The notes beneath the pieces were generated by a model. That model was not told the DNA's origin and ran no database searches. It saw only the letters and a list, made by a program, of their open reading frames with translations. 64,000 nt of DNA from Tetrahymena thermophila SB210 (lineage: Eukaryota; Ciliophora; Oligohymenophorea; Hymenostomatida; Tetrahymenidae), in assembly GCF_000189635.1 (NCBI RefSeq), contig NW_002476426.1, positions 1,240,001 through 1,304,000 of the forward strand. Direction: 5' to 3'. Positions 24,773-35,145 of the stretch are shown here, piece by piece; the first letter of the stretch is position 1; every line of letters starts with the position of its first letter. A program made the translations under genes and the position numbers.

Positions 24773-25102
24773 TCAATCTTTCCTCTTTTACATATTAAAT
24801 TTTATATCATACATCTTGTAAAAATCATTGTAGCATAAGCCCAATCCTAAAACAGGAGTGCCTATCATTGGATATAAAAAAAATCTACTTGCTTTTTTAG
24901 CACCAACTGCTACAATAAAACCAAGACTTAAAAATAAGACAAACGAATATTTAAATGTTTATGGCATTTTATATGACATTTTTCTCATAAGCTTTTCCCA
25001 TTCTTTATCAGGATCGACTTCTGTTATGGGCTACAAAGGAGCCTAAATTTTTAACTATATTTCTCTTTCTTTTTGCAACTTTTCAGCTATATCTTCCTTC
25101 AT
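24773..25102 (-). CDS. Small two-helix membrane protein
   Basis: 109 residues, MKEDIAEKLQKEREIQL at the start (Met 25100-25102) and NMQKRKD then TGA at 24773-24775. A charged N-terminal helix leads to DPDKEWEKLMRKMSYKMPQ. Two hydrophobic segments follow at residues ~54-70 (YSFVLFLSLGFIVAVGA) and ~77-93 (FFLYPMIGTPVLGLGLCY), joined by a short basic turn, then a basic tail. The size and hairpin shape are like small mitochondrial inner-membrane or ER proteins, but I cannot assign a family. The frame is open a little upstream to an acceptor-like AATAAG near 25128, so a short 5' exon may exist. Confidence 0.65.
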
Positions 25103-25347
25103 ATCTACTTTGATAAATTTTTAAGCTTATTATTTATTTGTTATTTATTAAATTAAAAAAATATCTTTATTACATAAATTAAGTAATAACATTAAAATAG
25201 CAATCAATAATTATTTTTCTAGCTCTTTCTACAAATTGATCAAAAAAAATACAAATTAACTTAATATAAATTGAACAATTATAAATTAATTTAAAATAAA
25301 ATATTAGTTTAATAAAAACATTTTAATATATAAAGTTATCGAATTTT

Positions 25348-26952
25348 TCATTTAAATAATTTATTCTTTAATCCTGTTGCTGCATCTTTTGCTTTTTCTA
25401 TAAATCCTTTCTAATTTTTTTAGTTTAAAAAATAAATATTTTAAAATTGATTTCAGTTAATACCTCTTTTTTTTCTTCCTAAGGTTAGTTAGCAAATGGA
25501 TTTTGATTTTAGTTAGAGTCATAATTTAAATGCTATGGATTTTAAGGTTGGCTTAAGTTATTTTATTAAGCAGGAGGAGGAGGTGGTGGCATTTAATAGT
25601 TTACCTATTAAGGATAATTATAGTTTATTTAATTTTGCTAAACCATATTATTCTAAGGTACAAAAGGGTTTTATGGTTAAAATGGGTTATTTTATTAATA
25701 AGGATTATTTTGCTGATAAGGATTATTTTACTGGTAAGGACTATTTTACAAATAAGGGTTATTCTATAAATTGTTATTCTGCTAAATATTATTATATTAA
25801 TAATTTTAGTGATGCTGGTTGTTGAACTATGCATTTTAATTTGGCTAATAAAGTTTGTTTTAATTGTTCTGCTAAGGCTAAACAATCTCGTGCTTTTTTG
25901 AGAGCAAACCAAATCCTGCTAATAAGCGTTTACTTTTATCGAGCCAAGTGTTTCTTTATTCTGAGTATTACTATCTATTTTATTAGGCATACTGATATCT
26001 ATTTGGGTTATACTCTTGATTTGTTTTTTTTTAACGCTTTCCTATGTCACACAATCCACAAGTACAGCATAGTACTTAGCATCTGCAAACATCATAAAAT
26101 GTACAACTGATTAACAATTAAAAATATTATTTTTAGTTAAAACAAGAGTTTGTTTAACTTTTATTTTTAGTATTTTAAGGAATTGCTTAACACCAATTTT
26201 ATTAGAAAATAATACTAAAAAATAATATTTTATAAAAATTAATAAATAAATTGTACCTTCCTTCATCACATGCAGCAATTATCAAGCACCAAATAAATAT
26301 TAAACCTCCTCCTATTAAATAAATATCCATGGAAATCAAATTGTATAAGAATATTTCCATGAAAAATCCATTGTCGTTTTGAGAGCATTAGCTTTTAGAG
26401 TTTTCTTATGAATAATAGTGATGGCCTACAATTACCCATGCTATGAAAAAAATTAAAGCTATTATGTAAAAGCATACAACAAAATCATAACAAATTAAAT
26501 TCATAGTTCTTTATAATATATTCTTTTCTTCACTTCCTTCTTTGCCTTATCCTGTGTATTTTTTGCTATACGAAAACATAAGGTAAAGACAAAAGCAAAA
26601 GTTCACAAGATTGTTCACACCTATAAAGAATTTTAAAAATAGATAAATAAATATCTAAACTGCATGATTGAGTGTTACCTTATACAGCTAAAGCTGTTTT
26701 AGTCATGCTTTCAGAACAGATATAATCTTTGGCTTTAATTTCTGCAACAATCATTAAAATAGTTGGCAAGAATGTAATAAACAGAGCTAAAAAAGTACAA
26801 AAAGAAAAAGGTTTGGAAAAGCATTTAGAAATACAATTTATAATTCCTTCACAAAAAGATCCACAACAATCCCAAAAGCCACTACAACAGTCATCACAAC
26901 ATTAGCCACAATTTTTGCAGCAGTTTTTACAACCTTTACAACAATAATACAT
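25348..26952 (-). CDS. Cys-rich four-helix membrane protein with Pro/Gln/Asn-rich tail
   Basis: Four exons, complement of 26679-26952, 26257-26620, 25464-26082 and 25348-25410, sum to 1,320 nt and 439 residues in frame. The N-terminus is extraordinarily Cys-rich (CC/C pairs about every three residues over the first 45 residues). Four hydrophobic segments follow: about residues 48-70, 88-112, 135-160 and 185-212. A second Cys cluster (CQVLCCTCGLC) comes directly after the last helix. The cytosolic-type tail has PYQQNN repeats, PPPPP, QNPFANQP and an amphipathic end (KGFIEKAKDAATGLK). Clustered Cys next to membrane helices is typical of palmitoylated proteins (inference). Introns are 53, 174 and 58 nt with GT..AG ends. 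Not assigned to a family; the layout resembles PLAC8/tetraspan-like ciliate proteins only superficially. Confidence 0.8.
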
Positions 26953-28025
26953 TCTTGAGTTACTAAAACTTAATAATAACTTATTAATCAAACTCTAAAA
27001 AAATATTATAATAATAATTATTATTGATGTTAATTACTTTTGATCTTAAATATTAATAATTCTAATTGAATAAAAAAGTAAACGAAAAGATTTTTACTTG
27101 GTTGGTTGATTTAGAAAATGAGGTTTTAAAAGTAAAATTTTTCAACTTTGAAGTTATAATTTTACTTATTTAATTTTTAAGTTATAATGAATAATTTCAG
27201 AATCTTCTAAATATGAGCTATCTTAGGTTTTTTTTAACAATTTTAAAAAATTTGCTTTAGCTTTAAAATTTCTCTTTCAGTATAGGATAAAGTTATAGGG
27301 TTAGTTATCTTTAAAATCGAGAATATTTCATTTAATTTCGAGTTTTTTTAGCTTTAATAAATTTTTTTAATTTTATTTTTAATAAATTGTTCAAATACTT
27401 TCCAAATAAAAAATAACCATAAGCTAAAATTTTATTTTTATGTTAATTAATTTCCAATTTCAATTAAATTTTTTAAACAGAATTTTCAAAGATTTTTATA
27501 ATAAATAGCAATTAGATTAATTTAAAATAAAATAATAATTTTTTATATTTAAAAAAATAATCTTTTTATTTTAAATATTTTCAAAATAAATTTGTTTTAA
27601 ATTTTTTATTTAAATTTCTATTAATTCAATTAATAATTGAATTTAATACAAAAAATAAATTTATTTTCTAAGATATGATTTTGATTACTTAGAGTAAATT
27701 AAAACTACTTTTATGATTTTATTTATTTATATTATTATTCTTACATTAAAACACAGTGAGTACAGTACATGTGATTTTAAAGTCAATAAATTGATTATTA
27801 GCTATTTTAACAAATACTCTTTTTGATTCCAAATTAAATTAAAAAAAAGTTTATCTGAGAGTCTTTGATTCGCGCAAAATCTTTGAATGACGTCAATAGG
27901 AGTCATAAATTTTTAAATTATTATTAACAAAGAGTTTTGGGTATTAAAAAAAGTAAGAAAAACAAAAGTATTGACAAAGTTTTAGCAAAAAAAAGGAAAA
28001 TATAATAGTTTAAAGTGAACTGAAA
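26953..28025. other. AT-rich divergent spacer
   Basis: Lies between the Cys-rich membrane protein (-) and the PEX11-like gene (+). Presumably both promoters. I see no gene or clear motif. Confidence 0.5.
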
Positions 28026-28909
28026 ATGAGTAGCATAGATAGATACGTTAGGATGATAAATCAATATGGTAAATTTATTTACTTTAAGAATTAGTTAAAA
28101 AAATCGCTTTATAAATTAATTAGAAGGGAGAGATAAATTAACAAAAGTTATAGTATATGGAGGAAGATTCTTAAATAGCGCAGTAATTTTGAAGAAATAT
28201 TAGGAAAAACTAATTAAACTTAAAGGATTATCAGGTAACTAAATTAATTTTATTTCTTTTAAAAAGCAACTTATTCTTTTAAGAATCTACTTAACTAGCA
28301 TCTTTTAATCTTATTCTTTTTTTAACTAAATTAGAGGCTTGTGCTGATACTAGACGTTTTTGTAGATTGTTTAAGAGTTTATCTGAAATAAATTACATTG
28401 TTAAGCTGATCAAACTATAGTCAAACGAATCAAACAAAATAGATGAATTTAATAGATTATTTTCTATTTTAATCCGTAGTTTTTATGCCATGTATTACCT
28501 CTTTGATAACATTTACATTCTCTAAAAATGCAAATTTATTGGAGATAAAGGAAACTCTAAAGATTCTTTTTAAAAAGCAATGAATTTTTGGTTTATCGGA
28601 CTTGTTCTGAGATTAGTTTTACAATTGAGAAGCTTGTTACGTATTCACTATAGTGAAATAAAAGTAAGATAAAAACTACCTTATTTAAAAAATGAATAAG
28701 AAAATATAGAAGCTTAAGAAGAGTTATAAAAAATTAAAAAGTAAAAAGTAGAAAATTTTCTTTGGTTATTAAGAACTTGTGGTGATATGTTAGTTAGTTT
28801 TAAAGGATCCGAATTAGCAATCAAATTGTTAAAAATTTAAGTTAATGACACCGTTACTTGGTTTGGTGGTCTATTATCTGCAATTTTAGCTTGCTATTAA
28901 TTGTATTGA
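28026..28909 (+). CDS. PEX11: Peroxisomal biogenesis factor 11-like protein
   Basis: Exons 28026-28068, 28124-28234 and 28284-28909 give 259 residues; all junctions are GT..AG and in frame. The N-terminus MSSIDRYVRMINQYEGRDKL, followed by VIVYGGRFL, matches the PEX11 pattern in which a short amphipathic helix precedes the 'GRDK' turn and a helix with Y-G/F. The central ADTRRFCRLFKSLSE corresponds to the family's conserved 'R..RL.K' stretch. YAMYYLFDNIYILQKCKFI corresponds to the 'D(N/H)..WL.K.G' region. A long polar Lys/Gln loop precedes the C-terminal helix DTVTWFGGLLSAILACYQ, the expected membrane segment. Known: PEX11 bends and elongates the peroxisomal membrane during division. Length is typical for the family (about 235-260). 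I am fairly confident in the family, less in the subtype. Confidence 0.8.
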
Positions 28910-29094
28910 TAATAATATTTAATATTACTTGATCCATACTTTTATATAAAATCAATCAGTGAAGTAGATATATCTAAATCTTAATTGGTTAGCGAAACCG
29001 TAAATTAAATAAGTTTTATTAAAATAATTCTAAAAGTTTAAAAGGAAAATAATCAAAAGAAAAATACATATTTTATAAGCATGGAAAAAATAAT

Positions 29095-30000
29095 TTTAAT
29101 ATTCTAAAATTAATATAATAATAAAAAATGCTTTTAAATAATATAAAAAATGAATAAATAATTTGATTAATTTATTAAGAGATTTATTTATTTTTTCTCA
29201 ATTATTGAAAATTCTTCATTTAAAAATATAATTTTTAAATATTCATTATTTATTTTACAATTTATTCTCAATTAAATTTTTAAAATTTACAATTGCATAA
29301 ATTATTTTAAATGTATTTTAAGAAATTAAAATTGTTATATGGATGTTTAAAATTTGAATTAATTTATTTTGTCAATTTTGTGAATAAATAAAAAAAGCAA
29401 ATAAATTTTATAAAATGAATTAAAGATTATTTTATTTAAACAAGCATATAAATTATGTTACACTTCCTTATTTGCATGATAAGTTAAAATAAACTGTAAA
29501 CATAATTTTAAGAAAGAAACTTGTGAACTAGAAATTAACTATAAAATAATTCTAAGATTAAAATACAAAAGTAAAAAGAATTAAAAGAAAGAATTTATTA
29601 CTCGTGGTAAACTAATATTCTAAAATTAATTATATTTAAATAAAAAATATCATAAAATTATATAAATATATAATTTGGTATAATTTAAAAGGTTTGATAT
29701 TTTTTTCATATTTAAAGTTCTTAATCAAAAAATAATTCTCAAATATTTCTTGTTTTATTTACTACTTTTTTAAATTCAATTTTAAAAAATTTTAATAGCA
29801 TAAATTATTATTACTTGGTTTTTTAAAATTAGAATTAATTAAAAGATGTTTAAAATATTAATTTTGAGAATAAATTAAGTTAGAAAATGGTTTTTTTAAA
29901 TTGTATTAAAAAGATAGATATTTTATTTAAACTAGATTATAAATTATATATACATTTGCTTATCTGCTTAATAAGTTAAAATAAAATCAAAAAAAATATC
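29095..30000. repeat. Diverged tandem duplication of about 500 bp
   Basis: The halves share ordered words: aatattctaaaattaat (29098 and 29617), attctcaa, a block with (g/t)cataaattatt, gatgtttaaaat, attttatttaaac(a/t)ag with a following ataaattat, and tgataagttaaaataaa versus taataagttaaaataaa at the ends (29476 and 29967). Divergence is considerable. Confidence 0.55.
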
Positions 30001-30070
30001 ACAAATATTCATTCTTTTAATGAACTTTTGCATTATATTTTTATGATTAACTAATTAATTTATAAATAAT

Positions 30071-30108
30071 TGATTCATTGATTGATTGATAGATAGATAG
30101 ATAGATGA
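30071..30108. repeat. Tetranucleotide repeat (GATT then GATA)
   Basis: About three ATTG units followed by about four ATAG units; simple-sequence DNA in the spacer. Confidence 0.8.
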
Positions 30109-30282
30109 CAGGAAGTATGTTAATATAATAGATAACTATCTATTTGCATATATATGTAATTAAATCACTCTTATTATTTAGTCAATCAGTCTTCTGTAAA
30201 AACTTATTCAAGCATAATAAAATAAAGACAGAATTTATTATTTAAAAGATGAATTATTTTTAAATTAATGCATTAATTATGA

Positions 30283-30885
30283 TCATTCCTATTTTTTCTT
30301 TTTATTTTTAGAACGCTTTTTCTTTTTTTTCTTTCTTTCTTCCATATCCTCTTCTTATTCATGAGGTGATTTAAATATTTTTGCAAATTCGCTTGGATCT
30401 AAATTCATTGGCTACATAAATTAGCCTCCACCGCTTCCTTCTAAAAAGCTTTTAAGTTAACTTTCGTTGTAATTCCTAAATTTTTAATCAAGACTACTAT
30501 TTATTTAGTTAAGAAGATGCTCTTCCCTTCTTCTTCTTTATAGTATTTCATTTTCTTTTTCTAGCTCATAAATTCTATCTCTTAAACGCTGATTTGTATT
30601 ATCCTAGAAAATTTTGAATTTTGTGGCTATTTTAGCCAAGTACTCAGCCTATCTTTCTAGTACAGCCATTATCTTTTCCTCTCTCATTTTTTCATATAAT
30701 TTAAAAGATGCGTAACTATCAGATCCCATAACAGGTTAGCTTAAAGATCTAGGCATTTACAGAGGTGGAGCCATTACATCTAAATTATTGCCATACGGTA
30801 TTGGCATAGGCATTTATTATTTAGACGGTGAATAAGCAAACGATTAATTCTATGAAATTGGAGGCAAATAGAATTAGTTGTTCAT
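30283..30885 (-). CDS. Small coiled-coil protein with basic C-terminus
   Basis: Single exon, 200 residues, MNNQFYLPPISQNQSFAYSP at the start and TGA at 30283-30285. Residues ~1-60 are Pro/Met/Gln-rich (MPMPIPYGNN). Residues ~65-145 form a charged coiled coil (LYEKMREEKIMAVLERQAEYL, then RIYELEKENEILQRRRREEH). A Gly/Met-rich link follows, and the last ~25 residues are a Lys/Arg-rich run (RKKKKKKRSKNKKKK) that could be a nuclear or nucleolar localisation signal. No catalytic motif. The function is unknown; the coding call rests on a clean TGA-only ORF with ordered composition. Confidence 0.7.
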
Positions 30886-31941
30886 AATTTTAAATACTAA
30901 TCAACAGGAATATCTGTTAAAATTTATAATTTTTCTTATAATACCAATTTTATTTTTTCAAGTTATCTATTTTTTTTTCAATTCAATAATCTTAATGATT
31001 CTAATTATAAAATAATTAAATAATTGTTTTAGATTTCGAGGAAGCAAATACATAATTTTTAACTTTAGTTATAAACATTTCCAGTTAAAAGCAGCAAAAA
31101 TATTAATTTATAACCTAAAAAATAATTTCTAAAACAATAAATTCTATTCATATTAAATATCAAATATTGTCATAAAATAATTAAAATATATATTACTATC
31201 TAAGAAAAAAGAAGAAATCAAATAAAAAAAAATAAAATTTTATTATTTTGATTTTCTTATAACTTAAATATTCTTAAAATAAAGGAAATAAATGATATTA
31301 ATATATTCAAAATTAATTAATAAAAATATGCAATATCTTTAAATTATGAAAGTTAACTTTAAAAAATGTAAGTATTTTCATTAATTTAAAAGAAAATTAA
31401 ATAAATCATTTATTCATTTTTTTTTTAAAGAGAAAGATTATTTTCAAAAATTTGATTCAAAAAAATATTTTCATAAAAATGAAATTGTTATATTTTAGAA
31501 CAAAGGAAAAAACCATAAATTCTAATTAATTAACATCAATTCCACCTAAAAACTCCAGAAAACCTATTTTTTGGATAAAGATTCTTAAAAGATTTTCTAA
31601 TAATGATAATAATTAATGTGAATGTAGGTAGGTTATTTGCAAGAACTAAATATTTTTCAATATAAAAATAAATGAATAAAAAATAACTAAGTTGATTTTT
31701 TTTTGTTGAATAATTTTGAATTAACTATAAAACAATAAGTAGCTAATATATATTTTTATTACATTTTAAGAAAAAAAGAATAATTTAAACATTAATTTAA
31801 TTATAAGATTTTGTTAATATTTTATTTATTTATTTGTGCTTAGATTTTATTTTCTTCTTTTTATTTAATATTTTGTATTTTTTTACTTTAGTAACTTTTA
31901 AAATATATACTATTTATTTATTTGTTTATTTCTATTCAAAC
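30886..31941. other. AT-rich spacer
   Basis: Between two minus-strand genes. Nearly pure A/T with homopolymer runs. No gene seen. Confidence 0.5.
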
Positions 31942-33493
31942 TCACAAAACATCTATTTTTTCATGAATGCATGTCTTGAATTCTCTTAAATAGTCCTCTG
32001 GGAATTTATTTCTTGCTAAGAAGAAATAAATATTTTTTAAATTTTCTTTGAGTAGTTTCTATTATTATATTTTATAAAACTTAAACAGGTTGCTAATATT
32101 GTAAATATCTTACTGAATCTTTTGATTTAACTCCAAAATTTTTTGCTAACTCTTTAAGTTCATTTTCATCTAGGTTATCTATTTTGGACAGTTTCTAATT
32201 TAACACAGGGATAAATATAAAATTAAATCAGAAAATATAATTTACATCTTGAATATTTTCTTTATAGTTAAAGTGCTCCCATAAGCACCTATCTTTCAAC
32301 CTATTATACTCTTACAATTTTTCTTTAGACCCAAGATTTTATTAACTGCTTTCGCGATACATGAAACTTTAGTATAAATTACTTGTATCGTTAGCAACTT
32401 GAGCATTCAGAGTATGCGACAGAACGCTGGTGTTATTGTTATTTATGCTACTGTTGTTGAAAGCACTTTTATCCATAATTTTGGATTTTATCATTGATTT
32501 ACTTGTTTATAACTCATTTAGAATATTAGATACGTCATCTGTTTTTTTATTACTTCTTTAACTGTAGTTACTATGATATGAATCTTCATCATTATGGTAG
32601 GGATCATCTCTAAATCTTGTCATATCTATATTCCAATTTTATTAGATTGCTAACTGATACAAACTTGAAGTGATATTACTTTTTTTATCTGAACCATACT
32701 AACTTGAACTTCTAATTCGAGATTAATTAAATGAATATTTGTTAGTTTCATCGTACTCATCGTTTTCATCTCGCATATCTTAATATTACCTTTTTCTATT
32801 AAAAAAATAATTTAAATGACATGCTTACTGTTTTTGTTGATAATTTGGTTGAATATACAATTTTATCAAATTTTATTTATAATAAAGTTATTTATTAGCC
32901 ATCCAAATACTATTATCACCAAATAATAAACAACAGTATTTAATTATGGGCAAGATAAGAAAATATTTATTTATTTTTGTTAAATTTTTACCTCTTTTTC
33001 TTATCTAAATCAATCAATAAATCCTAAATTTATTGTTTCTTGGAAAGTAACTTTTCTAATTCGCGATTGACAAGCGTTAATTACTCAGTGAGGTATTGAA
33101 TCGAAGCATCATCATCTCCTTAAATCTACACATTTGTATTCATACAATTTATTTACTAAATTCCCACTCATTCAATTTTAAATTACTTTTTCAGGTATTT
33201 AAAAGGTAACTGATTGCACAACTGGTTACTTTTTAGTTTTTTGTACGAAACTTTAGCTCAGTGTTGAAATATCTGGAGTTGCTTTTTTCTTTCTGCCTCT
33301 ATTCCTAATTTTTATTGCAAATAATATTATACATTTTATTATAATATTTGTTTTAATTTTATAATTTTTATGTTTAAAATAGCATCATTTATTTAGCTTA
33401 AATATTCTATTTCAAAAAGTAGTACGATGCTACATCTGCCGATGCCTATCTTACATACTATACTCTGCTGCTATCTTAATCTTTTTTAAACAT
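31942..33493 (-). CDS. Coiled-coil/Ser-Asn-rich protein of unknown function
   Basis: Exons recognised in frame: a segment ending in VQSVTFQIPEK, the exon encoding IQGDDDASIQYLTEQLTLVN (intron 32910-32991 after it), the long exon containing MRDENDEYDETNKYS, then intron 32195-32245 and the C-terminal exon. The first exon with the start at 33491-33493 (MFKKDQDSSRVQ) is the least certain. The N-terminal part has a clear leucine-rich coiled coil (LVNRELEKLLSKKQQIQDLL). The centre is Ser/Asn/Tyr-rich and probably disordered. The C-terminus (KLSKIDNLDENELKELAKNF) is helical. The final stop depends on whether a 28-nt intron near 32065 is removed: TGA is then at 31942, otherwise at 31962. The ordered coiled coil at the start resembles centriole/basal-body scaffold proteins, but that is only a suggestion. 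Confidence 0.62.
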
Positions 33494-33830
33494 CCTTTAA
33501 TAAAATTAACGAATTATTATTATTATTATTATTTTTTTTTTATAAATAAAGTTTGATTAAATTTGATGTGCTCAAAATAATATTTATATAGAATTTGCAC
33601 TTTTAATAAATTTATTATTAATATATGAATGAATGATCAAAATATAGATTTTGGTAAATTACAATCATCCAAGTTAATTTTTTATATTTTCGCCGCGAAT
33701 CTAACTAAACAAAGATTAATTATATATACTATTTATTTACAAACTTATAAACTGTATAAATAGTAATATTTTTATAAATAAATTCAATTTTTTAATTTTA
33801 AGATTATGTAATCTGATTATATTACAAAAC
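33494..33830. other. AT-rich spacer with ATT run
   Basis: Contains (ATT)n at about 33517-33535. No gene seen. Confidence 0.5.
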
Positions 33831-35145
33831 TCAAACAACCATAGATCCTACCAAACCAGAATCAGTGAAGAATGGCTTAACGATATAGTCATCAATATCT
33901 AAAATGAAAGATAAAAATTAGAATAATAAAATTTAATATAATTAAAACTACTTGAGCTTAATCTGGGATGATCAACATACTAATTGAGTAGTTTTATGAA
34001 ATTTTATTTTATCAAACCTAATAAAGGTTATCTGTTCATGATTCCACCACCAATCACAATAACTTCTGGAGATGAAATGAGAGTTAAATTAAGACATAAT
34101 TGAGCAAGATAATAAGCAACACTATTCCATATTTCATGAGAATCCTCGATTTTAGAAAGCTCATTAATGGTTGTCTATAATTTTTCAGCTAAGGCATGAT
34201 TGGTTACCATACCTTCAACACAATTTCCATGGCTTTTGCAAACTCCTAAAATATTTTTTAATTAGTTTTTGTAAATTAAAAAACTGAATTATTTATTTGC
34301 AATAAAAAAAATACCTTAAAATGTTTCGCCTTGTGCTGGTTTAATTAAAACGTGACCACCCTCAGGATGAGTTAAACCATGAACACATTTTCCATCTACA
34401 ATTAAGCCAACTCCAACACCAGTTCCAACTGTGATGTAAGCTAGAGACTTTTTAGCTTTATGATTACCTGTTAAATAAAATACATCAATTTTTTAGTATT
34501 TAAAGTTTATGCTTAATATCTAAAAAATTAAATTAAAAATTATTAAATGACTCATGTATTTATTAAGTAAGAAAATTCTATTTGTAATATTTTTTTACCA
34601 AAATTATATTCAGCACAAGCAGCTGCGTTAACATCTGTGTCAAAACCAATGCGTTGGGTTTTTCTGTGAGGAATGACCTCTGAAACTCTCTTCAAAAGAG
34701 GGAAGTTCTTCCAAGATACTTTGGGAGTGGTTGTGATAAATCCATATTATTCTGAAGTTTCATCTAAGCAAATAGGCCCAAAGCTAGCAATTCCAACACT
34801 ATCAATATTTTGATTTTCAAAATACTCTTTAATTTATTAAATGTTATCTTCAGGTTCTTTTGTTTCAATAGTCTTAAATGTTTCTTAATCAAATTTGCAT
34901 GTTTAAGTTCCATCAGAGTGAGTTTCTTTGATTCCAATAGCTAATCTAATTGAAGTACCACCTAATTCAATGCAAGCAATTCTCTGAGTAACTACTTTTG
35001 TTTTACCAGTAAATGGGCACTTAGATGGTTTATTTCTTGGTCTGCAAACTAATTTCTTGAATAATAAAAGACTGCCTGCTCCTGCTAAAAAGCCACCCAA
35101 GGTGAATGCTAATAATTTTTAATTAGAGTGAAGTTCTGTGCTCAT
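33831..35145 (-). CDS. ROK-family sugar kinase (fructokinase/glucokinase type) with N-terminal membrane anchor
   Basis: Exons, complement of 34599-35145, 34315-34467, 33952-34245 and 33831-33898, sum to 1,062 nt and 353 residues, all in frame. Residues ~14-35 (LLAFTLGGFLAGAGSLLLF) form a hydrophobic segment ahead of the enzyme. The ATP phosphate-1 motif is IACIELGGTSIRLAIG (usually DxGGT; here E-L-G-G-T). GFDTDVNAAACAEYNFG carries the catalytic Asp/Asn region of ROK kinases, and LAYITVGTGVGVGLIVDG the phosphate-2 motif. HPEGGHVLIKP plus GVCKSHGNCVEGM is the zinc-binding His/Cys cluster diagnostic of ROK proteins, with E before GGH binding sugar. SPEVIVIGGGIMNR is the adenosine motif, and the C-terminus ends in GLVGSMVV. 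Known: ROK kinases phosphorylate fructose, glucose or mannose; the family is mainly bacterial. The exact sugar is not decidable from sequence; B. subtilis-type fructokinases share this zinc cluster. Confidence 0.9.

Larger units (their letters stand above)
28910..30282. other. Convergent AT-rich spacer with a diverged duplication and a tetranucleotide repeat
   Basis: Holds two related segments (about 29095-29600 and 29605-30000) and a GATT/GATA microsatellite. No coding sequence supported. Confidence 0.5.

Noticed and set aside
24858..25046. Plus-strand frame MPIIGYKKNLLAFL
   Set aside because: Antisense of the two-helix membrane protein, which has a complete ciliate-code ORF.
25625..25912. 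Minus-strand frame with repeated SKIILISKI
   Set aside because: I first joined the Cys-rich exon to it. The exact count of nine A at about 26023-26031 places the sequence in the PYQQNN frame, making this one a shadow.
30071..30108. Possible telomere-like or CRISPR-like repeat
   Set aside because: It is a plain GATT/GATA microsatellite; no CCCCAA telomeric repeats and no spaced direct repeats occur in the window.
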